Source: Streptomyces coeruleorubidus
GTDB lineage: Bacteria; Actinomycetota; Actinomycetes; Streptomycetales; Streptomycetaceae
Assembly (NCBI RefSeq): GCF_008705135.1
Contig: NZ_CP023694.1
Coordinates: forward strand, 4,693,001-4,757,000
Direction: 5' to 3'
Length of the DNA: 64,000 bases
A program made the position numbers and the translations under genes. Each line of letters starts with the position of its first letter. Positions within the stretch are counted from its first letter, which is position 1. Of this stretch, positions 34,204-43,265 are shown in pieces. The notes beneath the pieces were generated by a model. The model was not told the origin of the DNA. It did not search any database and worked only from the letters and a program-made list of their open reading frames with translations.

Positions 34204-35235
34204 ATGGCGCTCACGCTCTACGTCGACACCGCGCGCTGGCGGGCGCACCACAAGCACGTGCAGGAGCAGTTCCCCGGCCTCGTGCCGGTCTGCAAGGGCA
34301 ACGGCTACGGCTTCGGGCACGAGCGGCTGGCTGAGGAGGCCACGCGGCTGGGCTCGGACGTCCTCGCCGTCGGCACGACGTACGAGGCCGCCCGGATCAA
34401 GGACTGGTTCGGCGGTGACCTGCTGGTGCTGACGCCGTACCGGCGCGGCGAGGAGCCCGTGCCCCTGCCGGACCGGGTCATCCGCTCGGTGTCGTCGATA
34501 GACGGCGTGTACGGCCTCGTCGGCGCCCGTGTGGTGATCGAGGTGATGTCCTCGATGAAGCGGCACGGCATCGGCGAGCAGGATCTGTCCCAGCTGCACG
34601 CCGCCATCGAGAACATCCGTCTGGAAGGCTTCGCGATCCACCTGCCGCTGGACCGCACCGACGGCTCGGACGCGGTCGAGGAGGTCATCGGCTGGATGGA
34701 CCGGCTGCGCGCCGCCCGGCTGCCTCTGCACACCATGTTCGTCAGCCACCTCAAGGCCGAGGAACTCATCCGGCTCCAGCAGCAGTTCCCGCAGACGCGG
34801 TTCCGTGCCCGCATCGGCACGCGGCTGTGGCTGGGGGACCACGAGGCCACCGAGTACCGCGGCGCGGTCCTGGACGTCACGCGCGTGGCCAAGGGGGAGC
34901 GCTTCGGCTACCGGCAGCAGAAGGCGGCCTCCGACGGCTTCCTGGTGGTCGTGGCGGGCGGTACGTCGCACGGGGTGGGCCTGGAGGCCCCCAAGGCGCT
35001 GCACGGCGTCATGCCGCGCGCCAAGGGCGTCGCCCGGGCCGGCCTCGCGACGGTCAACCGGAACCTTTCTCCGTTCGTCTGGGGCGGCAAGCAGCGCTGG
35101 TTCGCCGAGCCGCCGCACATGCAGGTGTCGATCCTGTTCGTGCCCGCGGACGCCCCGGAGCCGAAGGTCGGCGAGGAGCTGGTGGCCCATCTGCGGCACA
35201 CCACCACGCAGTTCGACCGGCTCATGGACCGCTGA
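34204..35235 (+). CDS. Alanine-racemase-fold PLP protein, probably not a canonical racemase
   Basis: 343 residues. The PLP-barrel start is clear: VPVCKGNGYGFGHERLAEEA, with the Schiff-base lysine in the position of Lys39. But where alanine racemase has the GYADGY segment carrying the second catalytic base (Tyr265) this protein reads VVVAGGTSHGVG, and the C-terminal MDQ-type segment is PPHMQVSILF. It may therefore bind PLP without racemising alanine. It lies 65 nt after femX, so an envelope role is plausible. Function not established. Confidence 0.8.
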   Translation: MALTLYVDTARWRAHHKHVQEQFPGLVPVCKGNGYGFGHERLAEEATRLGSDVLAVGTTYEAARIKDWFGGDLLVLTPYRRGEEPVPLPDRVIRSVSSIDGVYGLVGARVVIEVMSSMKRHGIGEQDLSQLHAAIENIRLEGFAIHLPLDRTDGSDAVEEVIGWMDRLRAARLPLHTMFVSHLKAEELIRLQQQFPQTRFRARIGTRLWLGDHEATEYRGAVLDVTRVAKGERFGYRQQKAASDGFLVVVAGGTSHGVGLEAPKALHGVMPRAKGVARAGLATVNRNLSPFVWGGKQRWFAEPPHMQVSILFVPADAPEPKVGEELVAHLRHTTTQFDRLMDR

Positions 35236-35277
35236 CCGGCGTACGCGCCGACGGGCCCAGCACAGCCGGCACAGCAA

Positions 35278-35311
35278 AAAGGCCGTACACGGTCTTCCGT
35301 GTACGGCCTTT
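35278..35311. terminator. Strong bidirectional intrinsic terminator
   Basis: 15-bp perfect stem AAAGGCCGTACACGG / CCGTGTACGGCCTTT, TCTT loop, with A- and T-runs at the base, between convergent genes. Confidence 0.93.
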
Positions 35312-35323
35312 CGCGCCGTTCGC

Positions 35324-36826
35324 TCAGAGCGAACCGCCCGTCGCGCCCCGCCTGCCCCATTCGACCTGCGGCCCGTCGAACTGAGCGGCCGCGTGCCGGG
35401 GAGGTCGAGCCGCGGGGCCGAGTACGAAGACGTCCTGAGCGCCGTCGAGCACTCCGCCCGAGGGATCGTCGTCCCCGGACCGGCGGACCGGGTCCCGGTC
35501 CGGCATGAAGATGTCGCGCACGACCATGACGCACAGGTACAGCGTGCCCAGCAGGTGCAGGCCGATGGCCCAGTGGTACCCGTCGGTGGGCAGCCCCTTG
35601 TGGGCGTCTCCGCTGGTCGTGTACGCGAGGTACATCCAGATCCCCAGGAAGTACGCCACCTCGCAGACCTGCCAGATCAGGAAGTCCCGCCACTTAGGCC
35701 GGGCCAGGGCGGCCAGGGGCACCAGCCACAGGACGTACTGCGGCGAGTAGACCTTGTTGGTGAGGATGAACGCCGCGACGATCAGGAAGGCGAGCTGGGC
35801 GAACCGCGGGCGGCGCGGAGCGGTCAGCGCGAGCACCGCGACACCCGCGCAGCACACCAGCATCAGCAGCGTGGCGAGCGTGTTGACGGTGTCGGTGCTG
35901 AGCGGGTCGTCCGAGTTCTGGGCCATGATCAGCCAGAAGGAACCGAAGTCCACGCCCCGTTCCTGGCTGAACGTGTAGAACTTCGACCAGCCCTCGAACG
36001 CGAAGAGCATCACCGGCCCGTTCACGACGACCCAGGCGACGATCGCACCGCCCACAGCCGTCCCGAACTCACGCCACTTGCCCGCGCGCCAGCACAGCAC
36101 CAGCAGCGGCCCGAGGATAAGGAAGGGATAGAGCTTGGCGGCCGTGGCGAGTCCCAGCAGAACGCCGAAGGCGAGGGAGCGGCCACGCGACCACATCAGC
36201 ATCGCCGCGGCCGTGAGGGCCACCGCCAGCAGGTCCCAGTTGATGGTCGCCGTCAGCGCGGCGGCAGGCGCCAGGGCGACGAGCAGACCGTCCCAGGGAC
36301 GCCGGGCATGCGTGCGGGTCACGCACACGGCGATGACCGATGCGCACGCCATCAGCATCCCGGCGTTGACCATCCAGTACCACTGCTCCTGGTCCTGGAT
36401 GCTGCCGCTGCCGGGCGTGAGCCAGGAGGCGACCTCCATGAAGACGCCGGTGAGCACCGGGTACTCCAGGTACTGCATGTCGCCGGGGAGCTTGTCGAAG
36501 TACGGCACGAGCCCGTCGGCGAAGCCACGCCCCTGGTAGAGGTGCGGGATGTCCGAGTAACACGCGTGCGTGTACTGGGAGCTGGCCCCGAAGAACCAGG
36601 CGCCGTTGTAGCAGGGCGCCTTCTGGACCAGGCCTAGGGCGAACATGCCGATCGCGACCAGCGCGATCACTCGCACGGGAGTCCACCTGGACGTCCCGAG
36701 CAGGGCACGCCGCCCGAGCGGGCCGCCGATCAGCTCGCTGCCGGCCGCGGCGACCTCGTCCTCGTGGGTCGGCCGCACCGGGTCCGGCTCATGGACGCTC
36801 GCTTGCGTCGATTCTGCACTGGCCAT
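35324..36826 (-). CDS. GT87-like polytopic membrane glycosyltransferase
   Basis: 500 residues with about ten hydrophobic helices. It resembles the GT-C mannosyltransferase family GT87 (DUF2029) of actinobacteria, which uses polyprenyl-phosphate sugar donors on the outer face of the membrane: YNGAWFFGASSQYTHACYSDIPHLYQGRGF, GLATAAKLYPFLILGP, NKVYSPQYVLWLVPL. Cytosolic tails at both ends are disordered. ATG at 36826 (AGGA upstream) is chosen over a longer frame that runs into a parS site. Confidence 0.75.
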   Translation of the reverse strand: MASAESTQASVHEPDPVRPTHEDEVAAAGSELIGGPLGRRALLGTSRWTPVRVIALVAIGMFALGLVQKAPCYNGAWFFGASSQYTHACYSDIPHLYQGRGFADGLVPYFDKLPGDMQYLEYPVLTGVFMEVASWLTPGSGSIQDQEQWYWMVNAGMLMACASVIAVCVTRTHARRPWDGLLVALAPAAALTATINWDLLAVALTAAAMLMWSRGRSLAFGVLLGLATAAKLYPFLILGPLLVLCWRAGKWREFGTAVGGAIVAWVVVNGPVMLFAFEGWSKFYTFSQERGVDFGSFWLIMAQNSDDPLSTDTVNTLATLLMLVCCAGVAVLALTAPRRPRFAQLAFLIVAAFILTNKVYSPQYVLWLVPLAALARPKWRDFLIWQVCEVAYFLGIWMYLAYTTSGDAHKGLPTDGYHWAIGLHLLGTLYLCVMVVRDIFMPDRDPVRRSGDDDPSGGVLDGAQDVFVLGPAARPPRHAAAQFDGPQVEWGRRGATGGSL

Positions 36827-36864
36827 GCCGCACATCCTGCCGTACACGTCTGTCCATACGCCGA

Positions 36865-36895
36865 GGGCCGCCGCACCGGGTAGGTGCGGCGGCCC
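36865..36895 (-). terminator. Hairpin terminator after the PBP gene
   Basis: 13-bp perfect stem GGGCCGCCGCACC / GGTGCGGCGGCCC with a 5-nt loop, between the PBP stop and the next minus-strand gene. Confidence 0.85.
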
Positions 36896-36897
36896 CT

Positions 36898-36911
36898 GTT
36901 TCACGTGAAAC
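36898..36911. promoter_or_regulatory. parS site, perfect (pair, first)
   Basis: Perfect GTTTCACGTGAAAC directly beside the hairpin terminator. Confidence 0.93.
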
Positions 36912-36919
36912 ACCTTCGC

Positions 36920-36933
36920 GTTTCACGTGAAAC
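36920..36933. promoter_or_regulatory. parS site, perfect (pair, second)
   Basis: Perfect GTTTCACGTGAAAC, 22 bp from the first copy. Confidence 0.93.
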
Positions 36934-36956
36934 ACCCAAGCCGGGCGATCGGTCGG

Positions 36957-39599
36957 CTATCCCTCGGGGCCTCCGAAGATGCCTCCGTTGCCGTTGCCTC
37001 TGGTGTTGCCGACGTCCCCGCCCGTGTCGCTCGGCGAGGGCGAGGGCGACACGTCTCCGCCTGTACCTCCGCCGTTCTCCGTACCGCCGTCGTCCTCGCA
37101 GCCGAAGAACCCACAGGTGTCACTCGGCGAGGGCGACGGAAGCGTCGGGGTCTCGCTGGGCGTCGCGCTCGGCGACGAGGACGGGGTTTCGCTGGGCGTG
37201 ATGCTCGGGGTCGGGGTCGGCGACGGAGCACCCACCGCGTCCTGGATATCGCCGATCTCCTCGGCTTCTGGGAAGCCGGGGTCGGGCTTGCCCTTCAGCG
37301 CCGCCTTCATGTACTCGGTCCACACCTCGGTGGGGGTGTCACCACCGTGGATGGACGGCTCACCCGCCGTGCCGTTCATGGAGAGCAGCTTGGCGCTCTT
37401 GGGGTCCTCACGGAACATCGCGACCGAGGTCGACAGTTGCTGGGTGTAGCCGACGAACCAGGCCGACTTGTTCTCGTCCGTCGTACCGGTCTTGCCGGCC
37501 GCCGTACGGCCCAGGGACAGGGCGTTCTTGCCCGTACCGTTCTGGATGACGTTCTCCAGGACGTCCGTGACGTTGTTCGCCACGTTCTCGGGCATCGCCT
37601 GTGTGATGCGCGGCTTGTCGAAGCCTTCGACTTCCTGCCCGTTGAGCTTGACGCTGGTCACCGAGTACGGGGCGGCCTGCTTGCCTGCGGCGGCGAACGT
37701 CGCGTAGGCGTCGGCCATGCGGATCGCGCTGGGGGTCGACGTACCGAGCGCGAACGACGGGTTGAGGGTGGCGAAGCTGGCGTCCAGGATGCCGGACTTC
37801 TCGGCCACGTCCCGCACGTTCCTCATCCCGACGTCCATGCCGAGCTGGACGAACGGGGTGTTGACGGACTGCTCCATCGCCTTACGCAGGGAGATGTAAC
37901 CCCAGGGGCGGTCGCTCTCGTTCTTCTGGAGGAACGGTGTGTTGTCCTTCTTCATGACATAGGAGCCATCGTTGTTCCGGACCTTGAGACGGTCGTTGCC
38001 GTTGTACTTGCTGAGCGGCGAGAGAGGACCGTCACTCCGGTAGGTGCCGTGCTCCATCGCGGCGGCGAGCACGAACGGCTTCCACGTCGAACCGACGGGG
38101 ACACCCGAGGTGTCCGCGTTGTTGTTGAAGTGGCCCTTCTCGTAACCCGCGCCACCGTAGAGCGCGACGATCGCGCCGTCCTTGGGCTTCACTGACGCCG
38201 CACCGAACTGGACGTGCTTGTCCAGCTCACGCTTCTCCGGATCCAGTTTTTCCTGCTCGACCTTCTTGACGGCCCTGGCCAGCGCCTCGACCTTGTTCTT
38301 GTCGAAGGTCGTCTTGATCTGGTAGCCGCCCTGGTCGAACTGCTTCTCCGTGATGTCGGAGTTGTTCAGGACATACTTCTTGGCCGTGTCCACCAGGTAG
38401 CTGATCTGGCCGGTCATGCCCTTGGTCGCCTTGCGGCCCTGGGGCGTGGGGTACTTGCTGATCGCCTTCTGGTAGTCGGTGTCCGAGAGCTTCTTGTCGT
38501 TGTGCATCTGCTGGAGGATCCAGCTCCAGCGCACCTTGGACCGCTTGAGGTTGTCCTTGGGGTTCGCCGAGGGGTCGAGACTCTCGTTGCCCGCGGGGTC
38601 GTAGTACGTCGGGCCCTTGAGCAGCGCGGCGAGGAAGGCGCACTCGCTCGGCTCGAGGTCTTCCGCGTTCTTGCCGTAGTAGGTCTGGGCGGCGGCCTGG
38701 ATGCCGTAGGCGCCACGCCCGTAGTACGAGGTGTTGAGGTACCCCTGGAGGATCTCGTCCTTGGTGAGCTTCGTGCCCACCTTGATCGAGATGAACATCT
38801 CCTTGAACTTACGGCTGACTGTCTGTTCCTGGCTCAGGTATGTGTTCTTGACGAACTGCTGGGTGATCGTCGACCCACCCTGCGTGTCAGCGCCCCGGGC
38901 CATGTTCGCCAAGGCGCGGGCGATACCCATGGGGTCGACGCCCGAGTCCTGGTAGAACGTCTTGTTCTCGGCGGAGATCACCGCCTGCTGCATGGCCTTG
39001 GGGATCTTGTCGATCGTGACGTTCTGCCGGTTCTGGCCGCTGCCCGTCGCGACCATCTGCTTGCCGTTGGACCAGTAGTAGACGTTGTTCTGCGACCGGG
39101 CTGCCGCGTTCTCCTCGTTGGGGACGCCCACCATGGCGTACCCGATGCCCGCCACGGCCACCAGGCTGCCGAAGAAGCCGATGCACAGACCGGAGACGAG
39201 CTTCCAGGACGGCAGCCAGCGCTGCCAGCCGTACTTGCCGGCTCGCGGATAGTCGATCAGCCGCTTCCTGTCGGAGACAGCTGCCGCACGCCCGGGACCC
39301 CGCCCGGGCCCCGTAGGCCCGCCCGGGGCGGCGCGTCGGCCACCACGGCCCGGTTCGGCCGCTCTGCGGCGGCCGCCTCCGGTACTTCTCTGCGCCGCAC
39401 GACGGGCCTCGGCACGGCCGCCGTACGCACGCTCCTCACCCCCCGCGTCATAGGAGCCCGACCCATAGGAGTCGGACGGAGACCCGGTGGCGCCTCGCGG
39501 GGCCGCGCGGCGGCCGGAGGACGAGCCGGACTGGCCGCGTCGGGCCGCGGCACGTCCGCCTCCCTGCGGCTGCGGCGGTTTGCGACGGTGCTCGCTCAT
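36957..39599 (-). CDS. Class A penicillin-binding protein (bifunctional transglycosylase/transpeptidase)
   Basis: 880 residues. A basic, Gly/Arg-rich cytosolic start (~1-120), one membrane helix (LVSGLCIGFFGSLVAVAGIGYAMV), a GT51 domain with AVISAENKTFYQDSGVDPMG and GGSTITQQFVKNTYLS, then a transpeptidase domain with the SxxK motif GSTWKPF, SVN in EQSVNTPF and KTGT in AAGKTGTTDENKSAWFVGYT. It polymerises glycan strands and cross-links them. A long tail of Ser-Pro/Thr-Pro repeats, broken by CGFFGCED, is typical of actinomycete PBPs. ATG at 39599 (MSEHRRKPPQPQ). Followed by a hairpin terminator and two parS sites. Confidence 0.95.
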   Translation of the reverse strand: MSEHRRKPPQPQGGGRAAARRGQSGSSSGRRAAPRGATGSPSDSYGSGSYDAGGEERAYGGRAEARRAAQRSTGGGRRRAAEPGRGGRRAAPGGPTGPGRGPGRAAAVSDRKRLIDYPRAGKYGWQRWLPSWKLVSGLCIGFFGSLVAVAGIGYAMVGVPNEENAAARSQNNVYYWSNGKQMVATGSGQNRQNVTIDKIPKAMQQAVISAENKTFYQDSGVDPMGIARALANMARGADTQGGSTITQQFVKNTYLSQEQTVSRKFKEMFISIKVGTKLTKDEILQGYLNTSYYGRGAYGIQAAAQTYYGKNAEDLEPSECAFLAALLKGPTYYDPAGNESLDPSANPKDNLKRSKVRWSWILQQMHNDKKLSDTDYQKAISKYPTPQGRKATKGMTGQISYLVDTAKKYVLNNSDITEKQFDQGGYQIKTTFDKNKVEALARAVKKVEQEKLDPEKRELDKHVQFGAASVKPKDGAIVALYGGAGYEKGHFNNNADTSGVPVGSTWKPFVLAAAMEHGTYRSDGPLSPLSKYNGNDRLKVRNNDGSYVMKKDNTPFLQKNESDRPWGYISLRKAMEQSVNTPFVQLGMDVGMRNVRDVAEKSGILDASFATLNPSFALGTSTPSAIRMADAYATFAAAGKQAAPYSVTSVKLNGQEVEGFDKPRITQAMPENVANNVTDVLENVIQNGTGKNALSLGRTAAGKTGTTDENKSAWFVGYTQQLSTSVAMFREDPKSAKLLSMNGTAGEPSIHGGDTPTEVWTEYMKAALKGKPDPGFPEAEEIGDIQDAVGAPSPTPTPSITPSETPSSSPSATPSETPTLPSPSPSDTCGFFGCEDDGGTENGGGTGGDVSPSPSPSDTGGDVGNTRGNGNGGIFGGPEG

Positions 39600-39986
39600 C
39601 GAACGACTACTCCTCGGGCAGGCGCACCCTTGCGCGCCTGGAAACGGCGGCTGGTTTCCGGTCCCCCCGAAGTACGGATGCGGTCGGCTCCGCATTCATC
39701 GGTCCCGCATGCACCCGTACTACACCGAAGACGACGACGCTCTCAGGCGTCACTTGGTTCCCGGTGATGTGCATGGCGCACAGACTACGCACCGCCAAAA
39801 CCTGCCGAGGACTGAACTTCACCTCAAACCAGGCAACTCGCGTCCGATGAATCGGTGATGTGATCCCGTTCACCACACCTCCTCTTGTCGCATCCGGAAG
39901 GCCGTTCTATCGTCGAGATGTATCGAGTCGATACATCAGCGCGACACATCGGTCCGACATATCGGGTTGGCAGAGAGGAGGCGACG
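39600..39986. other. Divergent intergenic region, PBP / PadR
   Basis: 387 nt with no convincing gene; an open frame on the minus strand (39607-39876) lacks a ribosome-binding site and coding bias. It contains the PadR operator at 39917-39937 and presumably both promoters. Confidence 0.6.
39917..39937. promoter_or_regulatory. Probable PadR operator
   Basis: Perfect 10-bp inverted repeat GATGTATCGA-G-TCGATACATC, containing the ATGT...ACAT core bound by PadR proteins, 50 nt before the padR start. A weaker direct repeat (CGACACATCGG / CGACATATCGG) follows. Confidence 0.75.
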
Positions 39987-40661
39987 ATGAGCCGGCGTTC
40001 CGGGATCCTCGAGTTCGCCGTACTCGGCCTGCTCCGCGAATCTCCGATGCACGGCTATGAGCTGCGCAAACGACTCAACACGTCACTGGGTGTGTTCCGT
40101 GCGTTCAGCTACGGGACGCTCTACCCCTGCCTCAAGACGCTGGTCGCCAACGGCTGGCTGATCGAGGAGCCGGGGAACGACACCGAGGCCGCTCCCCTCA
40201 CCGGCCGCCGCGCCAAGATCGTCTACCGGTTGACGGCGGAGGGCAAGGAGCACTTCGAGCAGCTGCTCTCGCAGACCGGGCCCGACGCGTACGAGGACGA
40301 GACGTTCGCCGCCCGTTTCGCTTTCTTCGGCCAAACCTCACGCGACGTGCGCATGCGCGTGCTGGAGGGCCGCCGCAGCCGGCTGGAGGAGCGCCTGGAG
40401 AAGATGCGCCTCTCCCTGGCCCGGACCCGGGAGCGCCTCGACGACTACACGCTTGAGCTCCAGCGCCACGGGATGGAGTCCGTGGAGCGCGAAGTGCGCT
40501 GGCTGAACGAGCTCATCGAGAGCGAACGGGCGGGACGGGACCTGAAGGGTCCCGCCTCCGGGGAGCCCGGTTCGCGTGACACCACATCTGGAGCGTCGGG
40601 CGGCCTGCCCCGGCCGGGGGACGACCCCCGTCCGGATACGCCCGACGACACCGCCACGTGA
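39987..40661 (+). CDS. PadR-family transcriptional regulator
   Basis: 224 residues. PadR winged helix (ILEFAVLGLLRESPMHGYELRKRLNTSLGVFRAFSYGTLYPCLKTLVANGWL), a long dimerisation helix (RRSRLEERLEKMRLSLARTRERLDDYTLEL) and a disordered Pro/Asp tail. ATG at 39987 with AGAGGAGG. A matching palindrome upstream suggests autorepression. Only 45 nt from the inositol-phosphate synthase, so they may be cotranscribed. Confidence 0.9.
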   Translation: MSRRSGILEFAVLGLLRESPMHGYELRKRLNTSLGVFRAFSYGTLYPCLKTLVANGWLIEEPGNDTEAAPLTGRRAKIVYRLTAEGKEHFEQLLSQTGPDAYEDETFAARFAFFGQTSRDVRMRVLEGRRSRLEERLEKMRLSLARTRERLDDYTLELQRHGMESVEREVRWLNELIESERAGRDLKGPASGEPGSRDTTSGASGGLPRPGDDPRPDTPDDTAT

Positions 40662-40706
40662 GAGCCCGTTGAAGGGCCTCACTCGTACACACAGGGAGCA
40701 ACCGGA

Positions 40707-41789
40707 ATGGGTTCGGTCCGCGTAGCCATCGTCGGTGTGGGCAACTGCGCCGCATCGCTGGTGCAGGGAGTCGAGTACTACAAGGACGCCGACCCGGCGT
40801 CCAAGGTGCCGGGCCTGATGCACGTCCAGTTCGGCGACTACCACGTCCGCGACGTCGAGTTCGTCGCCGCGTTCGACGTGGACGCCAAGAAGGTCGGTCT
40901 CGACCTGGCGGACGCCATCGGCGCCTCCGAGAACAACACCATCAAGATCTGCGACGTACCCAGCACCGGCGTGACGGTGCAGCGCGGCCACACCCTCGAC
41001 GGCCTCGGCAAGTACTACCGGGAGACCATCGAGGAGTCCGCCGAGGAGCCGGTCGACGTCGTCCAGGTCCTCAAGGACAAGCAGGTCGACGTCCTCGTCT
41101 GCTACCTGCCCGTCGGTTCCGAGGACGCGGCGAAGTTCTACGCCCAGTGCGCCATCGACGCCAAGGTCGCGTTCGTCAACGCGCTGCCGGTCTTCATCGC
41201 CGGCACCAAGGAGTGGGCGGACAAGTTCACCGAGGCGGGCGTCCCGATTGTCGGCGACGACATCAAGTCCCAGGTCGGCGCCACCATCACGCACCGCGTC
41301 ATGGCGAAGCTGTTCGAGGACCGGGGCGTCGTCCTGGACCGCACGATGCAGCTGAACGTCGGCGGCAATATGGACTTCAAGAACATGCTGGAGCGCGACC
41401 GCCTGGAGTCCAAGAAGATCTCCAAGACGCAGGCCGTGACCTCCCAGATCCGCGACCGCGACATGGGCGCGGACAACGTCCACATCGGCCCGTCCGACTA
41501 CGTGGCCTGGCTGGATGACCGCAAGTGGGCGTACGTCCGCCTGGAGGGCCGTGCGTTCGGTGACGTCCCGCTGAACCTGGAGTACAAGCTCGAGGTCTGG
41601 GACTCCCCGAACTCGGCCGGCGTCATCATCGACGCCCTGCGCGCCGCGAAGATCGCCAAGGACCGCGGCATCGGCGGCCCCGTGCTCTCCGCGTCGAGCT
41701 ACTTCATGAAGTCCCCGCCCGTCCAGTACTACGACGACGAGGCCCGCGAGAACGTCGAGAAGTTCATCAAGGGTGAAGTCGAGCGCTGA
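40707..41789 (+). CDS. ino1: Inositol-3-phosphate synthase
   Basis: 360 residues. NAD-binding start VRVAIVGVGNCAASLVQGVEYY, then KVPGLMHVQFGDYHVRDVEFVAAFDVD and catalytic-region motifs NALPVFIAGTKEWADKF, GDDIKSQVGATITHR and LNVGGNMDF. It converts glucose-6-phosphate to inositol-3-phosphate, needed in actinomycetes for phosphatidylinositol and mycothiol. This is the prokaryotic (actinobacterial) form of about 360 residues. Confidence 0.95.
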   Translation: MGSVRVAIVGVGNCAASLVQGVEYYKDADPASKVPGLMHVQFGDYHVRDVEFVAAFDVDAKKVGLDLADAIGASENNTIKICDVPSTGVTVQRGHTLDGLGKYYRETIEESAEEPVDVVQVLKDKQVDVLVCYLPVGSEDAAKFYAQCAIDAKVAFVNALPVFIAGTKEWADKFTEAGVPIVGDDIKSQVGATITHRVMAKLFEDRGVVLDRTMQLNVGGNMDFKNMLERDRLESKKISKTQAVTSQIRDRDMGADNVHIGPSDYVAWLDDRKWAYVRLEGRAFGDVPLNLEYKLEVWDSPNSAGVIIDALRAAKIAKDRGIGGPVLSASSYFMKSPPVQYYDDEARENVEKFIKGEVER

Positions 41790-41822
41790 GGCGCCGCAAC
41801 CAGTCGCTCCTGCCAGGGCTGT

Positions 41823-41856
41823 GAGGGTCTCCGGGTCGTACGACCCGGGGGCCCTC
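41823..41856 (+). terminator. Hairpin terminator after ino1
   Basis: Inner perfect palindrome CCGGGTCGTACGACCCGG with an outer GAGGG / CCCTC stem, 34 nt after the ino1 stop. Confidence 0.75.
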
Positions 41857-41878
41857 TCCGTATGTGAGGCTGTGCCCC

Positions 41879-43141
41879 ATGGCCGTCGTCCGTGACCTGC
41901 GTGTCCTGTTGCGTTTCCAGGGCTTCAGGCGTCTGCTCGGCGTGCGCCTGCTCTCCCAGGGCGCCGACGGCGTCTACCAGGTCTCACTCGCCGCGTACGT
42001 GGTCTTCTCGCCGGAGAAACAGACCTCGGCGGCCGCGGTCGCCTCCGCCATGGCGGTGCTGCTGCTCCCGTACTCCCTCGTCGGCCCCTTCGCCGGTGTC
42101 CTGCTGGACCGCTGGCGACGCCGCCAGGTCCTGCTGTACGGCAGCCTGCTGCGCGCCCTGCTGGCCGCCGCCACGGCTCTGCTGATACTCAGTCCGGCTC
42201 CGGACTGGCTCTTCTACGTCTCCGCCCTGTGCGTCACCGCCGTCAACCGTTTCGTCCTCTCCGGCCTGTCCGCCGCGCTGCCCCGTGTGGTCGACGCCGA
42301 GCGCCTCGTCCTCGCCAACTCCCTTTCCCCGACCGCCGGGACGCTGGCGGCGACCGCGGGCGGCGGTATCGCCTTCGTCGTCCGCCTGTTCGTGGCGGAC
42401 TCCGATGCCGCCGTGGTGCTCGTGGGGGCCGTGCTGTATCTGTGCGCCGCCCTGGCGTCGCTCAGCATGGCGCGTGAACTCCTGGGCCCCGACCGGACCT
42501 TGGTGCGCGAGCCGATCGGTACGGCTCTCAGAGGCACCGCTCGCGACCTGGTGGCGGGGGTACGTCACCTGGCCGCGCCGCAGCGCCGGGAAGCGGCCTG
42601 GGCGCTTCTGGCGATGGCGCTGATGCGCTTCTGCTACGGCGCCCTGCTGGTGATGCTGCTGATGCTCTGCCGGTACGCGCTCACCACGACCACGGACGAC
42701 GGACTCGCCCTGCTCGGGCTGGCGTTGGGCGTCTCCGGCGCCGGCTTCTTCGCGGCGGCCGTAGTGACGCCCTGGGCCGCCGGCCGGCTCGGGCCGGGCC
42801 GCTGGATCGTCGTGTGCGCGGGGGCCGCCGCTCTCCTGGAGCCCGCTCTGGGGCTGCCGTTCGCCACTGCCCCTCTGCTGGCCGCGGCCTTCGTCCTGGG
42901 TCTGACCACCCAGGCGGCGAAGATCTCCACGGACACGATCGTCCAGTCCTCCGTCGAGGACGGCTTCCGTGGCCGGATCTTCTCGGTCTACGACGTCCTT
43001 TTCAACGTCGCTTTCGTCGGAGCCGCCGCCGTCGCCGCCCTGATGCTGCCGCCGGACGGCCGATCCGTGCCTCTGGTGGTCACGATCGCCGTTATCTACG
43101 CGGCAGTAGCTGTGACTATGGGCCGGTTTGGGCGCCAGTAA
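41879..43141 (+). CDS. MFS transporter
   Basis: 420 residues, 12 hydrophobic helices: start FQGFRRLLGVRLLSQGADGVYQVSLAAYVVFSPE and motif A-like GPFAGVLLDRWRRRQVLL between helices 2 and 3. It looks like the DHA3-type exporters common in actinomycetes; substrate unknown. ATG at 41879 (an in-frame GTG is five codons upstream). Confidence 0.87.
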   Translation: MAVVRDLRVLLRFQGFRRLLGVRLLSQGADGVYQVSLAAYVVFSPEKQTSAAAVASAMAVLLLPYSLVGPFAGVLLDRWRRRQVLLYGSLLRALLAAATALLILSPAPDWLFYVSALCVTAVNRFVLSGLSAALPRVVDAERLVLANSLSPTAGTLAATAGGGIAFVVRLFVADSDAAVVLVGAVLYLCAALASLSMARELLGPDRTLVREPIGTALRGTARDLVAGVRHLAAPQRREAAWALLAMALMRFCYGALLVMLLMLCRYALTTTTDDGLALLGLALGVSGAGFFAAAVVTPWAAGRLGPGRWIVVCAGAAALLEPALGLPFATAPLLAAAFVLGLTTQAAKISTDTIVQSSVEDGFRGRIFSVYDVLFNVAFVGAAAVAALMLPPDGRSVPLVVTIAVIYAAVAVTMGRFGRQ

Positions 43142-43265
43142 GTGTCACATCAATGACACAGAGCCACATCTGGCTACTGCGGTGTCAGTGGGGACCGATA
43201 ACTTACGTGGGTCTTATCTCGCGACATGTTCGCGTCACTCACCCATGTTCAAGGGGGACCTCGAA

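Noticed and set aside
39607..39876. 89-codon minus-strand frame between PBP and PadR
   Set aside because: No ribosome-binding site, no GC3 bias, and it covers the likely promoter region.
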